Shown piece by piece: positions 15,590 through 23,736 of a stretch of 64,000 bases of DNA. Under the pieces are notes generated by a model. The model searched no databases, was not told where the DNA came from, and worked only from the letters and a program-made list of their open reading frames with translations. The stretch lies in NCBI RefSeq assembly GCF_900112365.1, contig NZ_FOLQ01000016.1, forward strand, positions 1 to 64,000. The letters run 5' to 3'. A program made the position numbers and the translations under genes. The DNA is from Spirosoma endophyticum (GTDB lineage Bacteria; Bacteroidota; Bacteroidia; Cytophagales; Spirosomataceae). Position 1 is the stretch's first letter; each line of letters starts with the position of its first letter.

Positions 15590-16954
15590 CTATGCCTTGA
15601 TTTTGACGACGTACCGAACAGTACACTGCGCCGGATGATACACGATGAATTCGTTTTTTTGCAGACTGACACCCCGGCAAGCAAACACCGAGTCATAGGT
15701 TGGCCTAACGTTTTCTAATCCCTTTTTATCCAGCGACATATGCCAGCCTTCGTGTTGTTTTATGACGAATTGTTCGCCTACATGTACTTCGTAAATCGCC
15801 AGATAGGCTTCCTGCTGACTACCCTTCGCCCACACGGAACCATGTAGAGATGTGTAATTCAGTGATTTGCTGAACTGGTCGGCGAAGTAGATCCCGTAAC
15901 CAAACATTTTACCCGTAATGATGGCGTTGGCAGGACGTAACAACAGACCCGTTTTTAAAATAGACATCCAGTTTTCGCTACGGCTGCCGTGCCACAGCAA
16001 CTGCGTTTTGGGGTTGGGGCGTTGCTGAACGTAGCGGTCGAATGCAATTTCCGTTGCGGCCTGTTTAACGCTAAATGCTGCGTCGAATTTGTCTACGTCC
16101 GGCCCCATCATCTGTTTAATAAGGGTAAGGACACGTTTATCGGTAACGGGCTCAACTGTCAGGTTCATGCTGTCGAGCAGGCTGACGGGTGTTTCTTCCG
16201 GCGTAAGTTGTGATTGAGCCAGTTCAACCTGGCCGCGCATAACATCAAGCGTATCCTGCTCGCTGGCCAACTGGTCGTGCAGCGCCTGAAGATCATCCGC
16301 CGATTGCGGTGTCTTGAGAACCAGATGGTCGTGTACTTTCCCCATTTTTCGGGGAATAGTTTTAAAAAGGTCGAGCAATTTATTGTTGAAAACTGCCGTA
16401 TCGAGGTTAAGGGTGACCAAGGCTGCCAGTTCATCGAGTACTTGCTGGGCCGTTTCAACCTGTTTGCGCGTCACTTGCTGCGCCGTCACTACGTAGTTCT
16501 GGAAAATGGATAGATTGGCTAGCTCCATGAGTCGAGCCATCAGGGTGCGCACGGCTGGGTTTGTAATGGTGCTGGCATCGGGTGTTGCAGTACTATCGGC
16601 ATACAAATGCGTCTGGTCTACGTATCCCTTTGATACTTTCTCGCGAAACTTTTTGTCCCAACTTGCCACAGGATAAGTAGCCGTGCTATACGTACCGCCG
16701 ACCCGACCATACTGCACAGTGAACGTATCAGTATCGTTCTCGCGCATTTCATAATATTTGTTGTTGTTCTCCGCCGTCACCATAATGAGTTTCAGCGTGC
16801 GGAGGTGTTTATCTGTAGTAGTAGAGGTAGGTGATACGGAAACCGTTAAGGTATTAGAGGTCGTTGACGTCGTAATGGACGTTGGCTTAATTTGTTGTAA
16901 CGTAGTGGATGGAGCACCCCAATTTTTCAATCGCCGAAGCAGATTCATGAGCAT
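15590..16954 (-). CDS. Bacterial poly(ADP-ribose) polymerase with WGR-like domain
   Basis: 454 residues. Residues 1-50 are a Ser/Thr-rich linker. Residues 51-120 form a WGR-like domain (LKLIMVTAENNNKYYEM, then QYGRVGGTYS, with Trp replaced by Tyr). Residues 135-280 match the helical PARP regulatory domain in position and helix content. Residues 315-454 are the ADP-ribosyltransferase domain: LLWHGSRSENW (His322), GYGIYFADQFSKSLNY (Tyr356, Tyr367) and NEFIVYHPAQCTVRY (Glu435). The H-Y-E triad needed for chain elongation is complete, so it should polymerise ADP-ribose from NAD+. WGR domains of eukaryotic PARPs contact DNA and sense breaks; that role here is inference. PARPs with this layout are rare in bacteria. 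Confidence 0.92.
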   Translation of the reverse strand: MLMNLLRRLKNWGAPSTTLQQIKPTSITTSTTSNTLTVSVSPTSTTTDKHLRTLKLIMVTAENNNKYYEMRENDTDTFTVQYGRVGGTYSTATYPVASWDKKFREKVSKGYVDQTHLYADSTATPDASTITNPAVRTLMARLMELANLSIFQNYVVTAQQVTRKQVETAQQVLDELAALVTLNLDTAVFNNKLLDLFKTIPRKMGKVHDHLVLKTPQSADDLQALHDQLASEQDTLDVMRGQVELAQSQLTPEETPVSLLDSMNLTVEPVTDKRVLTLIKQMMGPDVDKFDAAFSVKQAATEIAFDRYVQQRPNPKTQLLWHGSRSENWMSILKTGLLLRPANAIITGKMFGYGIYFADQFSKSLNYTSLHGSVWAKGSQQEAYLAIYEVHVGEQFVIKQHEGWHMSLDKKGLENVRPTYDSVFACRGVSLQKNEFIVYHPAQCTVRYVVKIKA

Positions 16955-17066
16955 AATTCAGGGAATAAGTAGTTGGGTGAATGTAGAATCCACAGAATCA
17001 TCGGTAGATTCTTTTTATGCTTTCGATTCTAACGAATACGCCTGATCGATAAAATCCAGTCTGTAC

Positions 17067-17315
17067 TTATTGCGATATAGCACCGAGGGTCGGGAAATTA
17101 TACACCCGGAATAAGCCATCGTCGTTGATAGCCCAGCCTTCGGCCAGCGCGACTACGCCTAACCATTTCGATACCTCGGCCTGATTGGCCCGATAGCCCC
17201 GGTTACGTAGTGATTGCTGAACGATAAGCGTAGAGGTGCTGCCCTCCGCCAGGATTAATGTGGTAGCCGCCAGACAGACGGCAGAAGGAGTGATTTGCTT
17301 CAGGGTTGCGTTCAT
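17067..17315 (-). CDS. Unrecognised small protein, family B copy 1 (winged-helix-like)
   Basis: 82 residues, paralogue of the protein at 15340-15588 with identical length and strong identity (LAATTLILAEG, RGYRANQAEVSK, EGWAINDDGLFRVYNFP). It lies between A1 (55 bp upstream) and PARP (112 bp downstream). The predicted pattern is three helices plus a C-terminal beta wing. The family is not known to me. Keeping two copies around PARP argues for a real link with the enzyme. Confidence 0.78.
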   Translation of the reverse strand: MNATLKQITPSAVCLAATTLILAEGSTSTLIVQQSLRNRGYRANQAEVSKWLGVVALAEGWAINDDGLFRVYNFPTLGAISQ

Positions 17316-17370
17316 TATAGCCAGCTTTGAGGGTTAAAACTTAAAACCATGTTGTGCAAATGAGCTTACC

Positions 17371-17793
17371 TTAGCTCGCCATCTGCCGTAACGTAATGAT
17401 GCGATTGCGGAAAAATCCGACGGTCTTCTCACTGAACCGGCAGCGATCGTTACTAATGTCGTAAGCCTGTAACCGGTCGGGGATGGTGGTATAGGCATCC
17501 AGCAAAGCTGACCATACATGGCTCTGTTGAATATGACTCAGCAACATCCGGCCCCGATTCAGGAGTTTATGCTGTTTAGGCGTCCAGGTCGGGCGATCCA
17601 GGAACGTGGAGCCGTTGTCATGCAGGAGGTTCGGCAGAATATCGGGCGGGGCCGTTGGCAGCAGTTGAGATAATAGGAATAAGCCCAATTCGATGTCTAA
17701 CAATTGTCCGGCCGATAACGTAGCACGTTTGGCTGGGCGGGGAGTATCAACCGGTGTTGACCATTGTGCTGAGGATTGAAAGAGAGTGTTCAT
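17371..17793 (-). CDS. Unrecognised protein, family A copy 1 (PARP island)
   Basis: 140 residues, first gene of the row. It shares with A2 the core LLDIELGLFLLSQLLP, PPDILPNLL, TWTPKQHKLLNRGRMLL and a C-terminal basic helix (FFRNRIITLRQ). There is no signal peptide or membrane segment. The function is unknown. The promoter carries a CGTAA-N5-TTACG palindrome about 48 bp before the start. The divergent WYL-domain gene begins 209 bp away. Confidence 0.75.
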   Translation of the reverse strand: MNTLFQSSAQWSTPVDTPRPAKRATLSAGQLLDIELGLFLLSQLLPTAPPDILPNLLHDNGSTFLDRPTWTPKQHKLLNRGRMLLSHIQQSHVWSALLDAYTTIPDRLQAYDISNDRCRFSEKTVGFFRNRIITLRQMAS

Positions 17794-17820
17794 TAGTATC
17801 GTTGTTTAAAATTCACAGAA

Positions 17821-17855
17821 CAAAGTTCTACCCGGATGCACGTAATCTTTTTACG
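17821..17855 (-). promoter_or_regulatory. A1 promoter with CGTAA-N5-TTACG operator
   Basis: CGTAATCTTTTTACG at 17841-17855 and, on the minus strand, -7-like GAACTTTG at 17828-17821. The palindrome centre is about 30 bp before the predicted start. The flanking bases (GACC before, GT after in the minus reading) are also shared with the A2 promoter. Confidence 0.5.
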
Positions 17856-17899
17856 GTCTTCTTTTTTTGTGCAAAATATTTTCTCTTTTTTGTGGGAAG

Positions 17900-17990
17900 G
17901 TTGTGACACATAGAAAATAGAAATACACAAAGCATTTAGTCTATTTTCTCTGTGTATCTCTGTTTTCCTCCGTGTATCTCCGTGTTATAA
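17900..17990. repeat. CTCTGTG-type repeat between A1 and the WYL gene
   Basis: AT-rich stretch with ACACATAGAAAATAG and, inverted, CTATTTTCTCTGTGTAT, followed by direct variants of CTCTGTTTTCCTCCGTGTA and CTCCGTGTTA. It can fold into a hairpin and shares its vocabulary with the repeat at 15240-15336 and the pair flanking the GxxExxY gene. The WYL gene's leader lies within or just after it. Confidence 0.45.
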
Positions 17991-18001
17991 ATTAAAGAAA
18001 C

Positions 18002-19003
18002 ATGCCAATAACCCGTTCTGCCTTCCAGCGCTACCGTCTGATCGACGAAGTAATCAGTCGCTACCCGCGCCAGTATTCCAAACAACGGTTGTTTGAGCTT
18101 TGCCGCGAGCAATACGGCATTCGGTCGCTGTCGTCGCTAGAGAAAGACATTCAACGGCTGCGGGAAGATCACGACGCGCCCATTGCCTACGACAAACGTA
18201 AAAACGGCTACTACTATACCGATCCGCAATTCCGCCTGCTTCGGCTCATGCTTTCGCCCGATGACATGGAGGCTCTCGATTATGCCCGCGAGGTGTTGAC
18301 CGCTACGCAGGGGGCGTCGGTGGCGGGGGAACTGGCCAATGCCCTCCAGAAAGTGCGGCAAAGTCTCGACATCATTCGGGAGGTAAAAACCGAAGGACTA
18401 ACCCGTCGGGTGGTGTATGTCGAAGAAAAGATTCTGGGTGGTAATCGCCACTACGTACCGATGTTGATCCGGGCGGTCAATCAGAATCGGCAAATCGAGT
18501 TTCGATACAGTAAGCACGACAGCCCCGAACCTGATCCTAAACTCCGCACCCTGCACCCGATTTTGTTGCGGGAAGTGGGCGATAGCTGGTACGTAATTGG
18601 CTACGACGAAAACACGGGCAAAGAACGAACCTTCGCCCTCGACCGAATGATCGGCCTGGAACTCCTACCGGATCAATGTGCTATTCCGCCCGCCGTGCTG
18701 ACCAGCGTGAGTGAACTGTTCGAGCATATTTACGGCATTACGGACAGCAGTGGCCCGGTTGAGGAGATTGTGTTATCATTTACGCCACTCTTTGGGCGCT
18801 ACGTGAAAGCCAAACCGATTCACCAGACGCAGGAAGTCCTGAGCGATACCGATACCGAATGCGTCGTGCGGTTGCGCCTGGCTCCCAACCGCGACCTGCT
18901 CATGCACCTGCGTAGTTATGGCGAAAATCTGAAAGTGCTGAAACCTGCCAGTTTAGTACAGGACATGAAAGAGTCACTTGCCGCTACGTTGGCTGGGTAT
19001 TGA
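18002..19003 (+). CDS. WYL-domain transcriptional regulator
   Basis: 333 residues. It has an N-terminal winged helix (KQRLFELCREQYGIRSLSSLEKDIQRLRED), then a WYL domain at roughly 155-235 (LIRAVNQNRQIEFRY, LHPILLREVGDSWYVIGYDE, TFALDRMIGLEL) and a C-terminal extension (SPVEEIVLSFTPLFGRYVKAKP-like region). WYL domains bind nucleic-acid or nucleotide ligands and often control DNA-damage and defence genes. Its place divergent from the PARP row suggests that it controls that row, perhaps through the CGTAA-N5-TTACG site; this is inference. It is followed by a YdeI-like gene after 21 bp. Confidence 0.9.
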   Translation: MPITRSAFQRYRLIDEVISRYPRQYSKQRLFELCREQYGIRSLSSLEKDIQRLREDHDAPIAYDKRKNGYYYTDPQFRLLRLMLSPDDMEALDYAREVLTATQGASVAGELANALQKVRQSLDIIREVKTEGLTRRVVYVEEKILGGNRHYVPMLIRAVNQNRQIEFRYSKHDSPEPDPKLRTLHPILLREVGDSWYVIGYDENTGKERTFALDRMIGLELLPDQCAIPPAVLTSVSELFEHIYGITDSSGPVEEIVLSFTPLFGRYVKAKPIHQTQEVLSDTDTECVVRLRLAPNRDLLMHLRSYGENLKVLKPASLVQDMKESLAATLAGY

Positions 19004-19024
19004 TTTTATTCGAACGAACGTACC

Positions 19025-19564
19025 ATGCCCACTTTCACAACCATCCTTCAGAAATTCGGCGAAAAAGGCGATAAAACTCGCTGGACCTACATCGAAATTC
19101 CGGTTGCCATTACCGACACACTGAAACCCGGTCAGAAAACATCATTCCGGGTAAAGGGAACGCTGGACAATCATCCGATTAAATTGATTGCCCTTCTTCC
19201 CATGGGCAAATCGGTGGAACGTATCACCGACGGTTTAGAAGGTGGATTCATGATGCCCATCAATGCCGACATGCGCCGGGGAACTGGGAAATCCGAAGAA
19301 GGCGAAACGGTACGCGTTAGCCTGGAGGTTGATACTGATCCAGTTCCGCAATCGATTGATTTGCTGGTTTGTCTAGAAGATGACCCTGACGCACTCAAGC
19401 ATTTTAATTCACTGAGCAAAAGCCATCAGAACTATTTCAGCAAATGGATTGAAGAGGCCAGAACCCCCGAAACCAAAGCCGACCGCATTGCTAAATCACT
19501 ACGTGGTCTGGCGATGGGTCTGGACTATGGCGGGATGATCCGTTATTTTAAGAAGAAGGAGTGA
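19025..19564 (+). CDS. YdeI/OmdA-type protein with DUF1905
   Basis: 179 residues. The N-terminal half is a DUF1905 beta barrel (WTYIEIPVAITDTLKPG, SFRVKGTLDNHPIKLIALLPMG, GGFMMPINADMRRG). The C-terminal half has the YdeI/OmpD-associated helix set (HFNSLSKSHQNYFSKWIEEARTPETKADRIAKSL). Such proteins are widespread and cytoplasmic; a role in DNA or peptide stress has been suggested but not proven. It is 21 bp downstream of the WYL gene and surely in its operon. Confidence 0.85.
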   Translation: MPTFTTILQKFGEKGDKTRWTYIEIPVAITDTLKPGQKTSFRVKGTLDNHPIKLIALLPMGKSVERITDGLEGGFMMPINADMRRGTGKSEEGETVRVSLEVDTDPVPQSIDLLVCLEDDPDALKHFNSLSKSHQNYFSKWIEEARTPETKADRIAKSLRGLAMGLDYGGMIRYFKKKE

Positions 19565-19568
19565 ACCG

Positions 19569-19661
19569 GGATTTATGGGATTTTTCTGACCGACTATGAT
19601 TTTGCTTTCAGAGAAAGCCAGTCCATAAAATCATAGTCAGTCAATTAAATCCCATAAATCC
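19569..19661. terminator. Nested inverted repeat, bidirectional terminator
   Basis: The outer arms 19569-19583 and 19647-19661 are perfect complements (15 bp), and the inner arms 19592-19603 and 19627-19638 pair over 12 bp. It lies between the convergent YdeI-like gene and a TonB receptor gene and can stop both. Confidence 0.7.
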
Positions 19662-19685
19662 TGCGGGGCCGCCTGGCGGTTCAGA

Positions 19686-22160
19686 CTAGTTAAACGGAAG
19701 AATCACTTTCACGCACAGATTACGGCCCATACCGTACATACCCAGATGACCATTTGGCGATTGGGTGAAATACTCAAAATACTTTAACCGGCTTAAGTTC
19801 GACTGATAAGCCACGTCGAACAGGTTATTTACCTGAAAGATAAGCCGCATGCCGGGGCTATTCTGGCTGAAGCGGATGAGGCCATCCACACCGGCATTAA
19901 CGAGCGTATAGGCGGGTGTAAACGTTTCGGTACTGTTCAGGGCCAGATACCGATCCTGCTTGGCGTTATGGTCCACGTCGGCTTTTACCGTGATGTCCGA
20001 TAGCCAGTTACGTTTGAAGCCCAGTGTCTGGCTTACGCCCGTCGAAACCCGAAAGGGGGGAATAAACGGTAAATATTCGCCCTGCAGGCCCGCATCAGAA
20101 AACCGGCTTCCCCGGTTATAGCCATATACCACCGCCACACTATTATCGAAACTAAAGCCCCGCCAGCCGGTTGGGTGCAGACTAAACTGGGTCTCAAAGC
20201 CATACAGTTGTGCTGACGATTGCTGGTATTGATACGTTTTATTGCCCGGTATCAGGATAATCGACTCGCCGTTAGCGTCGACTAACTGAGCGAGCGAGAT
20301 GTAGTTCTGGATGTAATTATTGAAAACACTGACGCCAATATTCACGTCAGGCAGCGTGAGGGTCAGGCCAATATCTTCCTGCAAACTAAACTCGGGTTTG
20401 AAATTCCGGTCGCCGATGTAATAAATGTGCGCTCCTGGATCCAGGCCGTTGGAGGCAATCTCGGTGATACTCGGTGCCCGATACCCGCGCGCGATGTTGG
20501 CTTTCAGCGCCAGTTTATCGGAGAATTCGTAAGCCATCCCCAGACTCATCGAAATGCCGGTGAACGACTGTCGTAATTGCGGAAACTGAAGGGTTGCTCC
20601 GGCGGTATCGGGCAACGTAACGTGCGTGTCAAAACCGGTTTTGGGATTGTTGCGCACGTAAAAATCATCACCACGTAACGAACGCTGATCGTAGCGCGCC
20701 CCACCACTCAGGGTCAGTTTATCGGCCTGCCATTTCAGGAAAACGAACGTACCAACATCGAAAAGTGAGTAATCTGGGATGGGATAATCCGTCCCATTTT
20801 TGTTCCTGTTGGACTGGTACATACCATTCACCCCCACGGTGGCCGCGATGTGCGCTACTTCCGGCAGGTTATAGCGCACCCCGTAATTGAACGTATTGAG
20901 TCGGACAAATAAGCCTGGCTGATCAGGTTGCGTGGGGTGATTGTACTCCCGGCGCACGTTCTGCTGGAAGGCCATCAATACGTCGATTTCTCCGTTGCCG
21001 ACCTGATAATGGTTGTTGGTGTGAAGCCGGTAATGCTGAATGCGCTGATGCAGCGGCCCCAGTTTGTACAATGAAAGTTCACTAGCTGGAACAATTGGGC
21101 GACGCTGGATATCGTCACGATCGGATTCGTAAACCTGCTTCGTAAACTGGCGGGTGAGTGAATCCCGGCTACCATCGGGAATGCCCTGTAAATTGTCGTA
21201 AAGCGCAGCGCCGAAGCGGGAATACCCACGAGGTCCCGAATAGCCCACCATGGCCGTTAGTGTTTTCTCCGAAAAGCCGGTGTTGTAGACCCGGCCATCC
21301 ACTTTGTTCTGATAATTTGTAGCCGCCCGCAGCGAACCACGCATATTCCAGGCCCAGCGTGCTCCACCCGATGCCAAACTGATCGACTCACCCAGCAGCC
21401 GATTGTTCGACTGGTATTCTGACACAAGACCCACCTTGATTTTGCCTTCTGTGTCTTTCGGATACGTAGGAATCATACTCACGACACCCGCCAGCGCATC
21501 GGAACCGTACATCAGACTGGCTGGCCCTTTAATGACTTCGGCCCGGTCGATGTTGTAATTATCGACCTCGATGCCGTGCTCATCGCCCCACTGCTGGCCT
21601 TCCTGCCGAATGCCGTCGTAAAGCGTCAGAACCCGGTTATAGCCCAATCCCCGAATAAACGGTTTTGAGATGTTAGGTCCGGTTTTAACGGCATTCAGCC
21701 CCGGTGCATTTTTAACCAGTACGTCGATGATGTTGCTGCTGGTGGTATTTTCGATGGCCCGACGCGAAATAGCCAGAATCGCCACCGGATTCTGTCGTAG
21801 CAGCGTACCCCGTGTTACGCCCGTTACCACGACCTCGTTGAGGGCATTGACAATGGGCAATAGGGTGATGGCAAACGTAGTGGTTTCGGGCTGAATCTGT
21901 ACCGTATCGGATTTATAACCGATATACGATGTGATCAGATTGTGCGGTAATGAATCCGCTTTTATGGATATGGAAAACTGGCCCCGCGCATCCGTAAGAG
22001 CACCTTTGTTGAGACCTACTACGCTTACAGTTGCATAGGAAATTGGTTTATGGCTGTCGATATCGGTGACAGATCCACGAATAATTCGGGTAGGAGATGG
22101 CTGCGCATAGGCAAATTCCCCCGTTAGCCCGAGGCTAATCAGTAGAAGAAGTAATTTCAT
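19686..22160 (-). CDS. TonB-dependent outer-membrane receptor
   Basis: 824 residues from ATG 22160, which begins a good signal peptide (MKLLLLLISLGLTGEFAYAQ); the frame is open to 22268. The domains are a carboxypeptidase-like regulatory domain (RGSVTDIDSHKPISYATVSV), a plug (PVAILAISRRAIENTTSSN, LYDGIRQEGQQWGDEHGIEV, KGPASLMYGSDALAGVVSM) and a 22-strand barrel. The plug sequence QQWGDEHGIEVD resembles receptors for metal chelates (zinc or copper); a histidine-rich membrane protein gene lies just upstream. It would import a ligand with energy from TonB-ExbBD. The substrate remains an inference. Confidence 0.92.
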   Translation of the reverse strand: MKLLLLLISLGLTGEFAYAQPSPTRIIRGSVTDIDSHKPISYATVSVVGLNKGALTDARGQFSISIKADSLPHNLITSYIGYKSDTVQIQPETTTFAITLLPIVNALNEVVVTGVTRGTLLRQNPVAILAISRRAIENTTSSNIIDVLVKNAPGLNAVKTGPNISKPFIRGLGYNRVLTLYDGIRQEGQQWGDEHGIEVDNYNIDRAEVIKGPASLMYGSDALAGVVSMIPTYPKDTEGKIKVGLVSEYQSNNRLLGESISLASGGARWAWNMRGSLRAATNYQNKVDGRVYNTGFSEKTLTAMVGYSGPRGYSRFGAALYDNLQGIPDGSRDSLTRQFTKQVYESDRDDIQRRPIVPASELSLYKLGPLHQRIQHYRLHTNNHYQVGNGEIDVLMAFQQNVRREYNHPTQPDQPGLFVRLNTFNYGVRYNLPEVAHIAATVGVNGMYQSNRNKNGTDYPIPDYSLFDVGTFVFLKWQADKLTLSGGARYDQRSLRGDDFYVRNNPKTGFDTHVTLPDTAGATLQFPQLRQSFTGISMSLGMAYEFSDKLALKANIARGYRAPSITEIASNGLDPGAHIYYIGDRNFKPEFSLQEDIGLTLTLPDVNIGVSVFNNYIQNYISLAQLVDANGESIILIPGNKTYQYQQSSAQLYGFETQFSLHPTGWRGFSFDNSVAVVYGYNRGSRFSDAGLQGEYLPFIPPFRVSTGVSQTLGFKRNWLSDITVKADVDHNAKQDRYLALNSTETFTPAYTLVNAGVDGLIRFSQNSPGMRLIFQVNNLFDVAYQSNLSRLKYFEYFTQSPNGHLGMYGMGRNLCVKVILPFN

Positions 22161-22277
22161 GAAAGAGGTTGTCGTTTGGTTTGGCGTACCAGCAGAAGCG
22201 TGTACCAGGAATTGGACGCTCTGATGGCATACAGGATTGATCACCAGCGTGTGCGCCAGTGTAAGCAAATCAGGAAA

Positions 22278-22646
22278 TTACCAAACGACGGGCGGGCCGC
22301 GGTGCGAGAAGCAGCGGAAAGGGGAAACAGCCCGAAAAGGCCGCTCAGTGAACCGGAAAACGGCTTGCTGACGACTACGTAGCAGAAAAAGAAACGCAAA
22401 AAAAGCACTGACAACAACAGGTACATGAGCCGCTAAGTCCAGCAGCAAAATCTCCTGAGCGGTGTGATTATTAGGGAGAATGGGACCTTTGCCGAAAGGC
22501 CAGTAGGGGTGAGCGTGAACAATCAGTCGACCATCTACCAAGCGGTGGGCATGGCGAAATACAACTCCGTTGAGCCACATAGCCAGGAATAGGCCAAGCA
22601 GCACACGAGCCAACCGAAGTCGATGTATTTGAAGCCAATCAATCAT
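22278..22646 (-). CDS. Histidine-rich membrane protein upstream of the TonB receptor
   Basis: 122 residues from ATG 22646; the frame is open to 22682 with a TTG. A -7 element TACTTTTG lies on the minus strand at 22699-22692. There are two membrane helices (ARVLLGLFLAMWLNGVVF and AHVPVVVSAFFAFLFLL). The loop between them is loaded with His (RHAHRLVDGRLIVHAHPYWPFGKGPILPNNHTAQE), a likely periplasmic metal-binding stretch. Short proteins of this kind precede metal-type TonB receptors in Bacteroidota. Probably co-transcribed with the receptor gene. Confidence 0.65.
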   Translation of the reverse strand: MIDWLQIHRLRLARVLLGLFLAMWLNGVVFRHAHRLVDGRLIVHAHPYWPFGKGPILPNNHTAQEILLLDLAAHVPVVVSAFFAFLFLLRSRQQAVFRFTERPFRAVSPFRCFSHRGPPVVW

Positions 22647-22980
22647 CTTTTTGTTTGCTACTGGTTGATTATCAGGACGCAAACATTTTTACAAAAGTAC
22701 TACGTATTTGTCAGCACAAGTTGCGTGTTTTTAGGTAAATCTAAAAATCTATTTACTGTAAGCTGATAATTGTACTAATCATGAATTGAATAATACAATA
22801 ATGGAAAGCCAAAACTAGGTTTTAGTATGTAAAGGCCCACAAGAGCAGGGATAATATAGTTTTAGGATGGAAGTAATGCCAGTACATCGAAGGTCACGAA
22901 CCCTCAACTTCTTTGCGAACATTACGCTATCCTTTGCGAACTTTGTGCAGGACCGATAATTCGGTTTTCAAAATAATGCC
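22647..22980. other. Divergent intergenic region
   Basis: About 330 AT-rich bases between the His-rich protein gene (minus) and an SDR gene (plus). The only clear signal is the TACTTTTG -7 element at 22692-22699. I see no convincing palindrome for a metal repressor. Confidence 0.4.
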
Positions 22981-23700
22981 ATGACTGTAGAAAACAAAAC
23001 TATTATAATTTCCGGCGCATCGCGTGGTATTGGCCGGGCAACCGCTTTGCTTCTGGCCGGCCATGGCGCCAACGTCGTCGTTACAGCCCGCAACGCTGAC
23101 GAGCTGACACAGCTCGAAAAGGAAGCCACCGAAGGACACACGCGCGGAAAAATTGTAGCCGTATCGGGCGACGTTACCAGCGAATCGGACGTAGCAACCG
23201 TCGTGCGAACCGCCCTCGATCAATTCAAACGTATCGATGTAGTGATCAACAATGCGGGGTTCGGCATCTTCAAAAACGTAGAAGATATATCGGTTTCTGA
23301 GTGGGATGACGTAATGGCCACCAACGTGAAAGGTACGTTTTTACTGACCAAAGCGGCACTGCCAACGCTGAAAGCCCAAGGTTCGGGACACATTGTTGTC
23401 GTGGCCTCCGACGTAGCGAAGCGCACCTTCGCGGGCGGGTCGCTCTACACGGCCAGCAAGTACGCGCAGGAAGCGTTCATGGGGGCGCTACGTAAAGAAG
23501 TCCGGCCATTCGGCATCAAAGTGACGGGCGTCTATTCCGGGCTGGTCGATTCCCATTTTCATAATAAACCCGGTGCTGAATCCTCCCGAAACTGGCTTAA
23601 AAACGAAGACATGGCCGAATCCATGCTCTTCATCGTCAGCCGCCCCGCCCACGTCGTGATTGATGAGTTCATGGTACATCCGCTGGAACAGGAGTATTGA
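22981..23700 (+). CDS. Short-chain dehydrogenase/reductase
   Basis: 239 residues. It has ISGASRGIGRATALLLAGHG, then TARNADEL, INNAGFGIF, Ser in VVASDVAKR, and YTASK as the catalytic Tyr-x3-Lys. The C-terminus (FHNKPGAESSRNWLKNEDMAESMLFIVSRP) is of the type in 3-oxoacyl-ACP-reductase-like SDRs of Bacteroidota. The substrate is unknown. It stands alone between divergent and convergent neighbours and ends at a hairpin. Confidence 0.88.
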   Translation: MTVENKTIIISGASRGIGRATALLLAGHGANVVVTARNADELTQLEKEATEGHTRGKIVAVSGDVTSESDVATVVRTALDQFKRIDVVINNAGFGIFKNVEDISVSEWDDVMATNVKGTFLLTKAALPTLKAQGSGHIVVVASDVAKRTFAGGSLYTASKYAQEAFMGALRKEVRPFGIKVTGVYSGLVDSHFHNKPGAESSRNWLKNEDMAESMLFIVSRPAHVVIDEFMVHPLEQEY

Positions 23701-23702
23701 TT

Positions 23703-23728
23703 GAATGATTACGAATCCGTAATCATTC
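23703..23728. terminator. Terminator hairpin between convergent genes
   Basis: Stem GAATGATTACG (23703-23713) with CGTAATCATTC (23718-23728), loop AATC, just after the SDR stop. It also faces the 3' end of the TonB receptor gene at 23737. Confidence 0.65.
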
Positions 23729-23736
23729 ATCATTCT

